From the NCBI GenBank assembly GCA_031550915.1, contig JAVBOF010000112.1, forward strand, positions 1-12,182: 12,182 bases of DNA, written 5' to 3'. Position numbers and translations under genes: made by a program. The DNA is from JAVBOF01 sp031550915. Its GTDB lineage: Bacteria > Bacillota > Clostridia > Christensenellales > MGBC116941. This document shows positions 1-7,251 of the stretch, piece after piece (within the stretch, counting starts at the first letter, position 1; each line of letters begins with the position of its first letter). Under the pieces are notes generated by a model, which saw only the letters and a list, made by a program, of their open reading frames with translations, did not search any database and had not been told where the DNA came from.

Positions 1-1
1 C

Positions 2-967
2 AAAAAAGAAATTTTAGAAGGCAAAAATGTGGCTGTTATCGGTTATGGTTCCCAGGGACACGCCCATGCGCAAAACCTGCGCGAAAGCGGCGTAAATGTC
101 GTAATTGGGCTATACGAAGGTTCAAAGAGCGCAGAAAACGCCAGGAGCGACGGGTTTACAGTTGTGGATACGGCTGAAGCTACTAAACAGGCGGATATCG
201 TAATGATGCTTGTCAATGATGAAAAGATGAAAGAGATCTATGAAAATGGCGTTGCCCCAAACCTTTCCGAGGGAATGACCCTGTGCTTTGCGCATGGTTT
301 CAATATACATTACGGGCAGATCGTACCTCCGGAATATGTAAACGTAATTATGGTCGCGCCTAAAGGGCCCGGACATACGGTTAGGAGCCAGTACCTTGAA
401 AACAGGGGGGTCCCCTGCCTGATTGCGGTTGAAAACGACGCGAAGGGCAACGCTAAGGATATTGCACTTGCCTATGCTTCCGGTATAGGCGGCGGAAGGG
501 GTGGTATACTTGAGACTACTTTCAAAGAGGAAACCGAAACCGATCTTTTCGGAGAACAATGCGTGCTATGCGGAGGCGTGGCTGCACTTATGAAGGCAGG
601 CTTTGATACGCTTATAGAAGCTGGATATCAGCCAGAAAACGCCTACTTCGAGTGCATACATGAGATGAAGCTGATAATCGACCTTGTAGTTAAAGGCGGC
701 TTGTCGTTTATGCGCTATTCAATTAGTGATACGGCTGAATATGGCGATTATACCGTAGGTGACAGGATAATAACGCAGGCTACAAAAGATGAGATGAAGA
801 AAGTTTTATCTGAGATTCAGGATGGTTCTTTTGCGAGGAAATGGCTTAAGGAGAATGCAGACGGCAGACCTTCTTTTGCAAAGAGAAGAAAAGAGGAAAG
901 CGAATTGCTCGTTGAAAAAGTGGGCGGCGAGCTAAGGGAAAAAATGAGCTGGAGTGAAAATAAATGA
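2..967 (+). CDS. ilvC: Ketol-acid reductoisomerase (5'-truncated by window edge)
   Basis: Class I ketol-acid reductoisomerase, which converts 2-acetolactate or 2-aceto-2-hydroxybutanoate to the 2,3-dihydroxy acid with NADPH and Mg2+ in valine/leucine/isoleucine synthesis. The frame is open from base 2. The GTG at 29 is an internal valine, because the typical GKxVAVIGYGSQGHAHA Rossmann loop starts upstream of it. The real start lies left of the window, and 321 residues are visible of a family of about 330-340. The serines in the GLYEGSKS loop suggest NADPH use. DLFGEQ supplies the Mg2+-binding Asp and Glu, and the C-terminal knotted domain carries HEMKLIIDLV and SISDTAEYGD. The stop overlaps the ilvD start (ATGA). 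Identification is secure; the missing N-terminus is about 10-15 residues. Confidence 0.97.
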   Translation, partial: KKEILEGKNVAVIGYGSQGHAHAQNLRESGVNVVIGLYEGSKSAENARSDGFTVVDTAEATKQADIVMMLVNDEKMKEIYENGVAPNLSEGMTLCFAHGFNIHYGQIVPPEYVNVIMVAPKGPGHTVRSQYLENRGVPCLIAVENDAKGNAKDIALAYASGIGGGRGGILETTFKEETETDLFGEQCVLCGGVAALMKAGFDTLIEAGYQPENAYFECIHEMKLIIDLVVKGGLSFMRYSISDTAEYGDYTVGDRIITQATKDEMKKVLSEIQDGSFARKWLKENADGRPSFAKRRKEESELLVEKVGGELREKMSWSENK

Positions 968-2592
968 AGAGTGACGTTATGAAATCCGGTGTGGAGAATG
1001 CGCCCAAGAGATCATTGCTAAAGGCAATGGGATATACCGGCGACCAGATAGAAAAACCCCTAGTGGGAATAGTAAATTCCTTTAACGAGATCGTGCCCGG
1101 ACATATACATTTACAAAACATTGCGCGTGCGGTAAAGGATGGCGTTTTGATGAGCGGAGGCACGCCGATGGAGTTCAATACCATAGGCGTATGCGACGGA
1201 CTGGCTATGGGGCATGAAGGTATGAAATATTCCCTGTGCTCCCGTGAGCTGATAGCGGATAGTATTGAATGCATGGTACGGGCACACTGCTTTGACGCCC
1301 TTGTATTTATTCCGAACTGTGACAAAATCGTCCCCGCGATGCTTATGGCAGCGGCCAGGTTGAACCTTCCGTCGATATTTGTTTCGGGAGGGCCAATGCT
1401 TTCTGTAGAAGGTTTGGACCTGAACACCGTATTTGAGGCCGTTGGCAGCGTAAGGGCCGGTAAAATGGATGGGGCAGAACTTCAGCGCGTTGAGGATGTC
1501 GCCTGCCCCGGTTGCGGGTCATGCTCAGGCATGTTCACAGCCAATTCCATGAACTGTCTTTGTGAAGCGTTGGGTATGGCACTGCCCGGCAACGGTACCG
1601 TTCCTGCTGTATTCGCGCAACGGATACGCCTGGCAAAAGAAGCAGGCTGCCGAATTATGGGGCTTTACAATGAAAACATATGTCCTGCGGATATCATGAC
1701 TGAACGAGCTTTTCACAACGCCTTAACAGTCGATATGGCGCTTGGATGCTCAAGTAATTCCGTGCTTCATCTGCTTGCTATCGCAAACGAGCGGAATATC
1801 GCGTTGGATATAAATATGGTTAACGAAATAAGCGGGAAGACTCCAAACCTATGCCGCCTTGCCCCAGCAGGCAAGCACCATATGCAGGACCTTCATTTTG
1901 CCGGAGGCGTTTCCGCCGTAATGCGCGAACTCGGCAACCTGCTTTATCAAGACACGATAAGTGTTACGGGGCTAACCTGCGGTCAGAATATAAAAGCTGC
2001 CGAGATAAAAGATAAAGAGGTTATTCAACCGTATACACCGACTGGGGGCCTCGTGGTTTTATTCGGTAACCTTGCGCCGGGCGGAGCGATAGTCAAACGC
2101 AGCGCGGTAAAGGCCGAAATGCTCAACTTTACCGGAACAGCAAGGGTTTTTGATTGCGAAGAGGACGCTGCAACCGCAATATATGGCGGCAAAATACGTA
2201 AAGGCGATGTTGTCGTTATTCGTTACGAAGGCCCCGCAGGCGGCCCGGGTATGAGGGAAATGCTAAATCCAACCTCGGCGATTGCGGGTATGGGATTAGA
2301 CAGCGATGTCGCGCTCATAACGGATGGGCGTTTTTCCGGCGCAACGCGAGGTGCGGCTATCGGGCATGTCTCACCTGAAGCGGCAAGCGGAGGGCTAATC
2401 GCCTATGTTCACGACGGCGACAATATCCACATTGATATCGATAACCATTCCCTGACTTTGCTCGTATCAGACGAGGAGGTAGGGCGGCGTAAGCAAAATA
2501 TGTCTTTGAAACCACAGCAGGAACTAGCCGGCTATTTAAGAAGGTATGCGGGGATGGTATCGTCGGCGGATAAAGGGGCGGTATTATGCTGA
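964..2592 (+). CDS. ilvD: Dihydroxyacid dehydratase
   Basis: Dehydrates 2,3-dihydroxy-isovalerate and 2,3-dihydroxy-3-methylvalerate to the 2-oxo acids, the step after IlvC. The ATG at 964 overlaps the ilvC stop by 4 bases and has GGAG at 951-954, 9 bases upstream. Length is 542 aa, normal for the short bacterial form. Cluster cysteines are visible as C119 in PNCDK and C187 in GSCSGMFTANSMNC; the latter stretch and ALPGNG are family signatures. At the position of the third cysteine of [2Fe-2S] plant/mycobacterial enzymes (PCN) this protein has VPGH (around residues 44-47), as in E. coli IlvD, so an oxygen-labile [4Fe-4S] cluster is inferred. DGRFSGATRG and GHVSPEA near the C-terminus are intact. 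The gene ends 7 bases inside ilvA. Confidence 0.97.
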   Translation: MKSDVMKSGVENAPKRSLLKAMGYTGDQIEKPLVGIVNSFNEIVPGHIHLQNIARAVKDGVLMSGGTPMEFNTIGVCDGLAMGHEGMKYSLCSRELIADSIECMVRAHCFDALVFIPNCDKIVPAMLMAAARLNLPSIFVSGGPMLSVEGLDLNTVFEAVGSVRAGKMDGAELQRVEDVACPGCGSCSGMFTANSMNCLCEALGMALPGNGTVPAVFAQRIRLAKEAGCRIMGLYNENICPADIMTERAFHNALTVDMALGCSSNSVLHLLAIANERNIALDINMVNEISGKTPNLCRLAPAGKHHMQDLHFAGGVSAVMRELGNLLYQDTISVTGLTCGQNIKAAEIKDKEVIQPYTPTGGLVVLFGNLAPGGAIVKRSAVKAEMLNFTGTARVFDCEEDAATAIYGGKIRKGDVVVIRYEGPAGGPGMREMLNPTSAIAGMGLDSDVALITDGRFSGATRGAAIGHVSPEAASGGLIAYVHDGDNIHIDIDNHSLTLLVSDEEVGRRKQNMSLKPQQELAGYLRRYAGMVSSADKGAVLC

Positions 2593-3785
2593 CGCTCGAC
2601 AGGATATATCAGGCGGGTCACGCGTTAAAGGATATCGTGCGAAAGACGGATCTTATCTTGGCTTCCAACATAGCGTCCGGATGCGAACTCTATCTTAAAG
2701 CGGAAAACTTGCAGATCACGGGCTCGTTTAAGGTACGTGGCGCCTACTTCAAAATGACTACATTAGCCGAAGAAGAGAGAGCGAATGGCGTCATTGCTTG
2801 CTCCGCTGGCAATCACGCGCAAGGAGTCGCGTTGTCGGCGCAGCGCGCCGGAATAAAGGCGACGATATTCATCCCGAGCGTTGCCCCACTTTCCAAGATA
2901 GAGGCTACCAAGCGTCTGGGAGCGGAAATCAGGCTGATAGACGGCGTGTATGATGATGCTTATGAAGCAGCTATCGCGTTCCAAAAAGAAAACGGCTGCG
3001 TTTTTATACATCCGTTTGACGATGTTGATGTTATCGCCGGACAAGGCACAATAGGTCTGGAGATATTGGAACAGATGTCCGGCGTTGACGCCGTTATTGT
3101 GCCGATTGGAGGCGGAGGCTTGATTTCCGGAGTTGCGTTTGCTATAAAAAAACTAAACCCCGGATGCAAAATATACGGTGTTCAGGCGGCTGGCGCAGAC
3201 AGTATGTACAGCTCGTTCAAGGATAAAAAACGCGGTTTTTCAGAGAGCGTTTCTACTTTTGCGGACGGTATTGCAGTCAAAACCCCCGGGGAACTCACTT
3301 ACGAGCTTTGTAATGAATATGTCGACGGGATCGTTACGGTAACGGATGATGAGATTGCAACCGCAATCCTGACTTTGATGGAACAGCAAAAATTGGTGGC
3401 CGAGGGTGCCGGAGCGGTTGCTGTAACTGCGGCGATGTTCGGCAAGCTACCGGTAGAAGGGAAACGGGTATGCGCTATTGTTTCAGGCGGCAATATCGAC
3501 GTTAATATCCTTTCACGCGTTATAAACCGGGGATTGCTAACGACAGGGCGCCTATCGGAGCTGAAAATCAAAATGCTCGACAAACCCGGGCAGCTGAACG
3601 AAGTATCCGCTATAATCGCTGATATGGGCGCAAATGTCATAAAGGTTCTACACAACCCGGGCGGAGAAAACACAGATATTATCGGCTGTTTTTTGCATAT
3701 CTCAATGGAGACGAAAAACAAAGAGCACCTTTTAGATATCAAGAGGGCAATTCAAAATGCCGGATATACTATTGCGGAGGATTGA
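2586..3785 (+). CDS. ilvA: Threonine ammonia-lyase (threonine dehydratase) with one C-terminal ACT domain
   Basis: PLP enzyme deaminating threonine (and serine) to 2-oxobutanoate, the entry to isoleucine synthesis. Length is 399 aa, matching the medium form of the family: a TdcB-like catalytic domain of about 320 residues plus one ACT domain (about 323-399). The PLP lysine is K49 in GSFKVRGA, the phosphate loop is IGGGGLISG, and SGGNID lies near the end of the catalytic domain. The ACT part shows the usual DKPGQLNEV start of a ligand-binding fold, so allosteric control by an amino acid is likely; isoleucine is the obvious ligand but this is inferred. The start ATG at 2586 overlaps the ilvD stop. 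Placement with ilvC/ilvD argues for a biosynthetic rather than catabolic (tdcB) role. Confidence 0.94.
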   Translation: MLTLDRIYQAGHALKDIVRKTDLILASNIASGCELYLKAENLQITGSFKVRGAYFKMTTLAEEERANGVIACSAGNHAQGVALSAQRAGIKATIFIPSVAPLSKIEATKRLGAEIRLIDGVYDDAYEAAIAFQKENGCVFIHPFDDVDVIAGQGTIGLEILEQMSGVDAVIVPIGGGGLISGVAFAIKKLNPGCKIYGVQAAGADSMYSSFKDKKRGFSESVSTFADGIAVKTPGELTYELCNEYVDGIVTVTDDEIATAILTLMEQQKLVAEGAGAVAVTAAMFGKLPVEGKRVCAIVSGGNIDVNILSRVINRGLLTTGRLSELKIKMLDKPGQLNEVSAIIADMGANVIKVLHNPGGENTDIIGCFLHISMETKNKEHLLDIKRAIQNAGYTIAED

Positions 3786-3786
3786 T

Positions 3787-4158
3787 ATGAGAAAAATAAT
3801 TTTCACCGAAGACGCGCCCCTTCCAATCGGGCCCTACTCCCAAGCCGTTTTGCTAAACGGTACGCTTTATTGCTCCGGTCAGATCGCTGCCAACTGTTTA
3901 AAAAGCGGCATTTCGGAGCAAACGGAAATCGTTTGCAGAAACATAGCCGCCGTTTTAAAGGCGGCGAATATGGAGCTGCAGGATGTGGTAAAATGCACTT
4001 GTTACCTTGCAGATATGGCCGATTTCGCAGAGTTTAACAGTGTTTACGAGAAATATTTCACACATAAGCCTGCTCGCTCTTGTGTCGCTGCCAGAGAGCT
4101 TCCGAAGGCGGCGCTCATTGAAATAGATGTTATTGCCGGACAGGATAACAATCATTGA
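3787..4158 (+). CDS. ridA: RidA-family enamine/imine deaminase
   Basis: RidA hydrolyses 2-aminoacrylate and 2-aminocrotonate, the unstable enamine/imine products of threonine dehydratase, to the 2-oxo acid and ammonia. The frame opens at an ATG at 3757, but the start at 3787 is preferred: GGAGG at 3776-3780 sits 6 bases before it, it follows the ilvA stop by one base, and the protein then begins MRKIIFTEDAP like other RidA proteins. The product has 123 aa, close to the family's usual 125-130. GPYSQA, the CYLADMADF helix and PARSCV...LPKAALIEIDVIA are conserved; the Arg of PARS (R97) corresponds to the catalytic Arg105 of enteric RidA, and E112 also matches. It is the last gene of the operon. 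Confidence 0.95.
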   Translation: MRKIIFTEDAPLPIGPYSQAVLLNGTLYCSGQIAANCLKSGISEQTEIVCRNIAAVLKAANMELQDVVKCTCYLADMADFAEFNSVYEKYFTHKPARSCVAARELPKAALIEIDVIAGQDNNH

Positions 4159-4564
4159 TATTCGAATGCAGCCATGCTTTTAAAAAGGCATTCTGCTTCA
4201 AGCCAATGCCGCTTGGCAAAACACACTTTCACAGCCGCTTTAAGGTGTACTGCATATGCGGCCGCTTGGTATATACAGGACTGACTTCGTTAATTATCCC
4301 TTATATCCGTAGATGGTGGAAGGTAAAACATCACTATTTATGCATTATGGATTTTAAAATATGCCATGTTATTTGTTGTACGGCAGTAGACATAAAGATA
4401 CTTGATATTTCTTTGCCAGCATTATAATATATCTGTAGATACAACTAATCGCAATACTTCAGTTATAATTGCTTTGTCATTAAGAATGTAATATTCATCA
4501 ATATCATGTATTTATATCCCGTTAATAGAAAACAACTAAATCTTAATATATACAGGGAGGACTT
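4159..4564. other. Intergenic region between ridA and the alcohol dehydrogenase
   Basis: About 400 bases without a convincing gene. A weak imperfect hairpin follows ridA (GAATGC at 4164-4169 pairing with GCATTC at 4188-4193) but has no T-tract, so the operon terminator is not clearly seen. The first half is more GC-rich and contains a GCGGCCGC palindrome at 4257-4264 and the octamer CCGCTTGG twice (about 4209 and 4261). The second half is AT-rich and holds the promoter candidate described separately. A 90-codon frame opening at a TTG at 4155 was judged non-coding. Confidence 0.6.
4402..4441 (+). promoter_or_regulatory. Candidate sigma-A promoter with a small dyad, upstream of the alcohol dehydrogenase
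   Basis: TTGATA (4402-4407), 15 bases, then TATAAT (4423-4428). The spacer is 2 bases shorter than ideal. Just past the -10, TATCT-GT-AGATA (4430-4441) forms an inverted repeat over the expected transcription start, a plausible operator position. A second TATAAT at 4464-4469 has no good -35. The implied leader is about 130 bases. Confidence 0.4.
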
Positions 4565-5665
4565 ATGAAAATAAAAGCGGCTGTTTGTTTTAACAAAGGC
4601 GAGGATCTAAAAATCTGTGAAGTAGATCTTATGGAACCCAAAGCTACGGACGTTTTGGTAAAAATGGTTGGCTGCGGAATTTGCCATGCTGATTCATATG
4701 CAATAAATCAAGGTGTGCCAATTCAGCTTCCTGCGGTGTTCGGTCACGAAGGCGCAGGTATCGTTGAAAAAGTTGGCAGCAATGTAACGAAAGTCAAACC
4801 GGGAGATCATATTGTTTTTTGCTCTTATAATTGTGGAGAATGCGAAGAATGCTTGGAAGGAATGCCAAGCTGTTGTGAGCGCTGCGATGAAGTTGACTTC
4901 GGAGGCGTATATGCTGACGGCGGCAAAAGGCTTTCCTTAGACGGAGTAGAGCTTTCCGCATTTTTTAGCCAATCCAGTTTTGCAACCTATGCGATAGGAG
5001 ACCAGAATAATGTTGTAAAAGTAGATCCCGATGCAGACCTTTCAATGCTAGGGCCATTGGGGTGCGGTATACAAACAGGCGCGGGTTCCGTCCTTAACCG
5101 TCTGAAACCACCGCCAGGAAGCTCATTTGTGGTGTTTGGCTGCGGCGGCGTTGGACTGAGCGCTTTAATGGCTGCTAAGGTTTCCAGTTGCAGCATAATA
5201 ATCGCTGTCGATATCGTTGAGAAAAAGCTGGAACTGGCGAAAGAGCTGGGGGCAACACATACAATAAACGCTTTGAAACAGAATGCGGTCGAAGAAATAA
5301 TAAAGATAACCCGTCGAGGGGCAGATTTTAGTATCGATACCACCGGAAGGGAAGAAACGATAAATGACGCGTTGATATGCCTGAAACGAAAAGGCAAAGC
5401 CGCGGTTGTAGCAAGCACCGGAGATAATATCATTGGCATTAAAATGCAGCCTAACCTTATGGGAAAATCAAGAACGCTTGAAGGAATAGTCCAGGGCGAC
5501 TCCAACCCGTTCACATTTATTCCAAAATTAATAAGGTTGAACAAAGAAGGTGTTTTCCCTTTCGAAAAACTCATAACGTATTATGATTTTGAAGATGTCA
5601 ACCAAGCTTTGGCGGATATGCATAGCGGAAAAATCATCAAACCCGTATTGAGGTTCAAGCAATAA
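4565..5665 (+). CDS. Zinc-dependent alcohol dehydrogenase, aryl-alcohol dehydrogenase type
   Basis: Medium-chain dehydrogenase/reductase of 366 aa. GGAGG at 4556-4560 lies 4 bases before the ATG. Catalytic zinc ligands are C40 (GICHAD), H61/E62 (GHEGAG) and C167 (GPLGCGIQTGAG). The structural zinc site is complete: C90, C93, C96, C104. The Rossmann fold has GCGGVG at 192-197 and D216 at the end of strand 2, which favours NAD+ over NADP+. The stretch around GCGGVGLSALMAAKV with ELGATHTINA is very like TOL-type benzyl/aryl-alcohol dehydrogenases, so oxidation of an aromatic or allylic alcohol, or reduction of the aldehyde, is the best guess. The gene stands alone on the plus strand, convergent with the URO-D-like gene; the nearby decarboxylase fits an aromatic substrate. 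The exact substrate cannot be read from sequence. Confidence 0.88.
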   Translation: MKIKAAVCFNKGEDLKICEVDLMEPKATDVLVKMVGCGICHADSYAINQGVPIQLPAVFGHEGAGIVEKVGSNVTKVKPGDHIVFCSYNCGECEECLEGMPSCCERCDEVDFGGVYADGGKRLSLDGVELSAFFSQSSFATYAIGDQNNVVKVDPDADLSMLGPLGCGIQTGAGSVLNRLKPPPGSSFVVFGCGGVGLSALMAAKVSSCSIIIAVDIVEKKLELAKELGATHTINALKQNAVEEIIKITRRGADFSIDTTGREETINDALICLKRKGKAAVVASTGDNIIGIKMQPNLMGKSRTLEGIVQGDSNPFTFIPKLIRLNKEGVFPFEKLITYYDFEDVNQALADMHSGKIIKPVLRFKQ

Positions 5666-5715
5666 GCAAGCGTAGGCCAAGTAATGTTGATAGGACGCTT
5701 ATACTTTTCATGGCA

Positions 5716-5749
5716 CAAACAAAAAAGGCTTAAAAGCCTTTTTTGTTTG
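5716..5749. terminator. Bidirectional intrinsic terminator between convergent genes
   Basis: A perfect inverted repeat with 16-base arms (5716-5731 and 5734-5749) and a 2-base gap. The core AAGGCTT/AAGCCTT is flanked by A6 on one side and T6 on the other, so both strands give a hairpin followed by U. It lies 50 bases after the alcohol dehydrogenase stop and 36 bases after the minus-strand URO-D-like stop, and can serve both. Confidence 0.9.
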
Positions 5750-5785
5750 GATATGTGTGGTAGATTTTAATCTAACGCCCTATAA

Positions 5786-6763
5786 CTATTTGTATACGAT
5801 TTCCTTCCTGCATTTATCCAACTCATCCATAAACACCGGTTCCCACCATTCGTTTGTCGGCATCGGGAAGCAAACATAATTTCCGTTTGCCGCTTCTTTC
5901 ATAACTCTTTCCCTTACCATTTTGCGCAGGTTCTCCTCTGTCAGCGTCCCGGCAATAGCCATAGAATCATATGTTTGGAAATCGTTCCACGTATTGAACA
6001 TCAGTTTCCCCATGGTTTGTTCTTTCAACGCGGGTATATTATTGATGCACATTCCATTGAACGAATCGGCTCCAATTTCTGCAATATCGGGCACGATCTT
6101 TTCAACAAGCCCGCACGAATGCATTTCAAATAGTTTTCCCTTTGAATGAGTAAAATCTATAACCCGTTTCAAGTTCGGCTTGAATATTTCTCTCCAAAGA
6201 TCCGGTGAGATGATCATGCTTCTTTGCACGCCATAATCATCATGGAAGCTCATGATATCAGGGTCATAATATTGGATGATCTTTTCAAACATCTTTATTT
6301 TGTGGTTGGCTATGGCTTCGATGAGTTCCGCCGATTCCTCCGGATTATCGTATAGTGCCATCAACGCGCCTTCAAAGCCTAAAAAGCTTTGCATTCTTTC
6401 AAATAAGCCTACGTGAGTGAAAATCATTACGAGCTTACTTCTGTCAAATTCCGCCACTTTGTCATTCACTACTGCAGCGTCCCAATCCCATTTATCCAAA
6501 TCCGGAAAAACTATTTTTTCGCGCCATTCACTAACATCGTTAAGCATAGGCGGAAAAGTATGGTCCGGCACAGGTGCCGCGCCGGCTACATTATATACCC
6601 AAGGTGTCCCAAACCAGTCCAAACCACCCTGGTTATCGAACGGACGCTCCATAAATCCATTACTTTCAAATAATATAAATGCCCCCTCCATTAGGTCTGG
6701 CAGATGATCCGGCATCTCATGTTTGTAGGCTTTTAAAAGGTTGTCTCTTTCTGATATTGCCAT
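5786..6763 (-). CDS. URO-D-fold protein, probable cobalamin-dependent methyltransferase subunit (MtaA/CmuA-like)
   Basis: A 325-aa protein of the uroporphyrinogen decarboxylase superfamily but not HemE. It opens with the usual ERDNLLKAYKHEMPDHLP, has FHDDYG (173-178) and MHSCGLVEKIVPDIAEIGAD (214-233). H215, C217 and C298 match the His-x-Cys...Cys zinc site of corrinoid methyltransferases of this fold (MtaA, O-demethylase and related proteins), where zinc activates a thiol or the methyl acceptor. AAAGGAG precedes the ATG by 7 bases. It follows a terminator and has its own promoter candidate, so it is probably transcribed separately from the symporter unit. No corrinoid protein, MtrH-like partner or activase is in the window, so the role (methyl transfer to or from a methoxy-aromatic, quaternary amine or other substrate) remains open. 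Family placement is firm, activity is not. Confidence 0.8.
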   Translation of the reverse strand: MAISERDNLLKAYKHEMPDHLPDLMEGAFILFESNGFMERPFDNQGGLDWFGTPWVYNVAGAAPVPDHTFPPMLNDVSEWREKIVFPDLDKWDWDAAVVNDKVAEFDRSKLVMIFTHVGLFERMQSFLGFEGALMALYDNPEESAELIEAIANHKIKMFEKIIQYYDPDIMSFHDDYGVQRSMIISPDLWREIFKPNLKRVIDFTHSKGKLFEMHSCGLVEKIVPDIAEIGADSFNGMCINNIPALKEQTMGKLMFNTWNDFQTYDSMAIAGTLTEENLRKMVRERVMKEAANGNYVCFPMPTNEWWEPVFMDELDKCRKEIVYK

Positions 6764-6788
6764 AAGCTTTCTCCTTTCGGGTTTATTA

Positions 6789-6816
6789 TTTATATCTCGT
6801 TAAGGATACAATTCAA
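6789..6816 (-). promoter_or_regulatory. Candidate sigma-A promoter for the URO-D-like gene
   Basis: On the minus strand TTGAAT (6816-6811), 16 bases, TATAAA (6794-6789), placing the start about 20 bases before the ATG. Just upstream the 7-mer GATCGAA occurs twice in direct orientation (6826-6832 and 6818-6824), 8 bases apart, a possible regulator site next to the -35. Confidence 0.45.
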
Positions 6817-6834
6817 ATTCGATCTTTCGATCAT

Positions 6835-6881
6835 AAAAAACCAAGCCCCCCTGCGCTTTCCCGCTCGAGAAAGCGCAAGGG
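6835..6881 (-). terminator. Intrinsic terminator after the symporter / small-protein unit
   Basis: Read on the minus strand: CCCTTGCGCTTTC, an 8-base loop, then GAAAGCGCAGGGG, a 13-pair stem with one G-U pair (6869-6881 with 6848-6860). T6 (6840-6835) follows after a 7-base spacer. The stem is strong; the distance to the T run is longer than ideal. It lies 74 bases after the stop of the 49-aa gene and upstream of the URO-D-like promoter candidate. Confidence 0.7.
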
Positions 6882-6954
6882 TATCGCATTATGTTTGTAC
6901 TTTTTTCTGCTCCGCACCCAATACATACAAATATATTATATCACTGTATTGAGG

Positions 6955-7104
6955 TCAATTACCTGTTTTATTTTCTTTTTTGGACTTAGCATTCCAAACT
7001 ATCGCGCAAATTGCGAATATTACACCGACGGCAATTACGATACCTTGCCAAAACATCGTCGATGGCGAGTAAATCGTCGTTAGCTCTAAGAATATACTTA
7101 GCAT
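6955..7104 (-). CDS. Small membrane protein (49 aa), putative symporter accessory protein 2
   Basis: Not a recognised named gene. A 49-codon frame starting at ATG 7104-7102 with GGAGG at 7115-7111, 6 bases upstream, and 17 bases after the preceding small gene. The protein has an amphipathic N-terminus (MLSIFLELTTIYSP), one predicted membrane segment at about residues 18-37 (FWQGIVIAVGVIFAICAIVW) and a short basic, lysine-rich tail (NAKSKKENK), so the C-terminus is probably cytoplasmic. Third gene of the symporter unit, ending before a terminator. Very short one-helix proteins encoded next to sodium symporters are known (for example MetS with the MetP NSS transporter, and 'symporter small accessory protein' entries beside SSS genes). 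A helper role is inferred from this context. Confidence 0.72.
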   Translation of the reverse strand: MLSIFLELTTIYSPSTMFWQGIVIAVGVIFAICAIVWNAKSKKENKTGN

Positions 7105-7121
7105 ATTATTCCTCCATCAAT

Positions 7122-7238
7122 TTATTTGTCCTCTTCTTTGGGAGGTAACTTAATCGCAAACTTTGCAATGATAGAAATTATCGCCCATAGAATGACCATT
7201 GCTACTGTGCTTTGAATCAAAAAATTAACGAATACCAT
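7122..7238 (-). CDS. Small membrane protein (38 aa), putative symporter accessory protein 1
   Basis: A 38-codon frame with ATG at 7238-7236. The Shine-Dalgarno AAAGGAGG (7253-7246) overlaps the symporter stop codon and ends 7 bases before the ATG, a near-ideal and translation-coupled arrangement; the gap to the symporter is 13 bases. The protein is one hydrophobic helix (about residues 3-29, including VAMVILWAIISIIAKFAI) followed by a short charged tail, KLPPKEEDK. No catalytic motif and no similarity to its 49-aa neighbour beyond being single-pass. The tight coupling to the symporter stop suggests a subunit or stabilising partner of the transporter. The function is inferred; that the frame is translated is well supported by the ribosome site. 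Confidence 0.75.
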   Translation of the reverse strand: MVFVNFLIQSTVAMVILWAIISIIAKFAIKLPPKEEDK

Positions 7239-7251
7239 ATTTTAGCCTCCT

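Noticed and set aside
29..31. GTG at 29 as the ilvC start
   Set aside because: The frame continues to the window edge with conserved residues (ILEGKNVAV) upstream of it, so the codon is internal.
3757..3786. Upstream ATG extending RidA by 10 residues
   Set aside because: It lies inside ilvA, has no ribosome site, and the added residues are not part of the family. The GGAGG at 3776-3780 fits the ATG at 3787.
4155..4427. 90-codon plus-strand frame after ridA
   Set aside because: It starts at a TTG overlapping the ridA stop, has only a weak AGGA upstream, odd Cys/His/Trp-rich composition and no recognisable domain. Its right end runs into the promoter candidate of the next gene.
6413..6707. 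Plus-strand frames of 86 and 96 codons within the URO-D-like gene
   Set aside because: They are antisense to a well-supported gene, overlap each other and show no family features.
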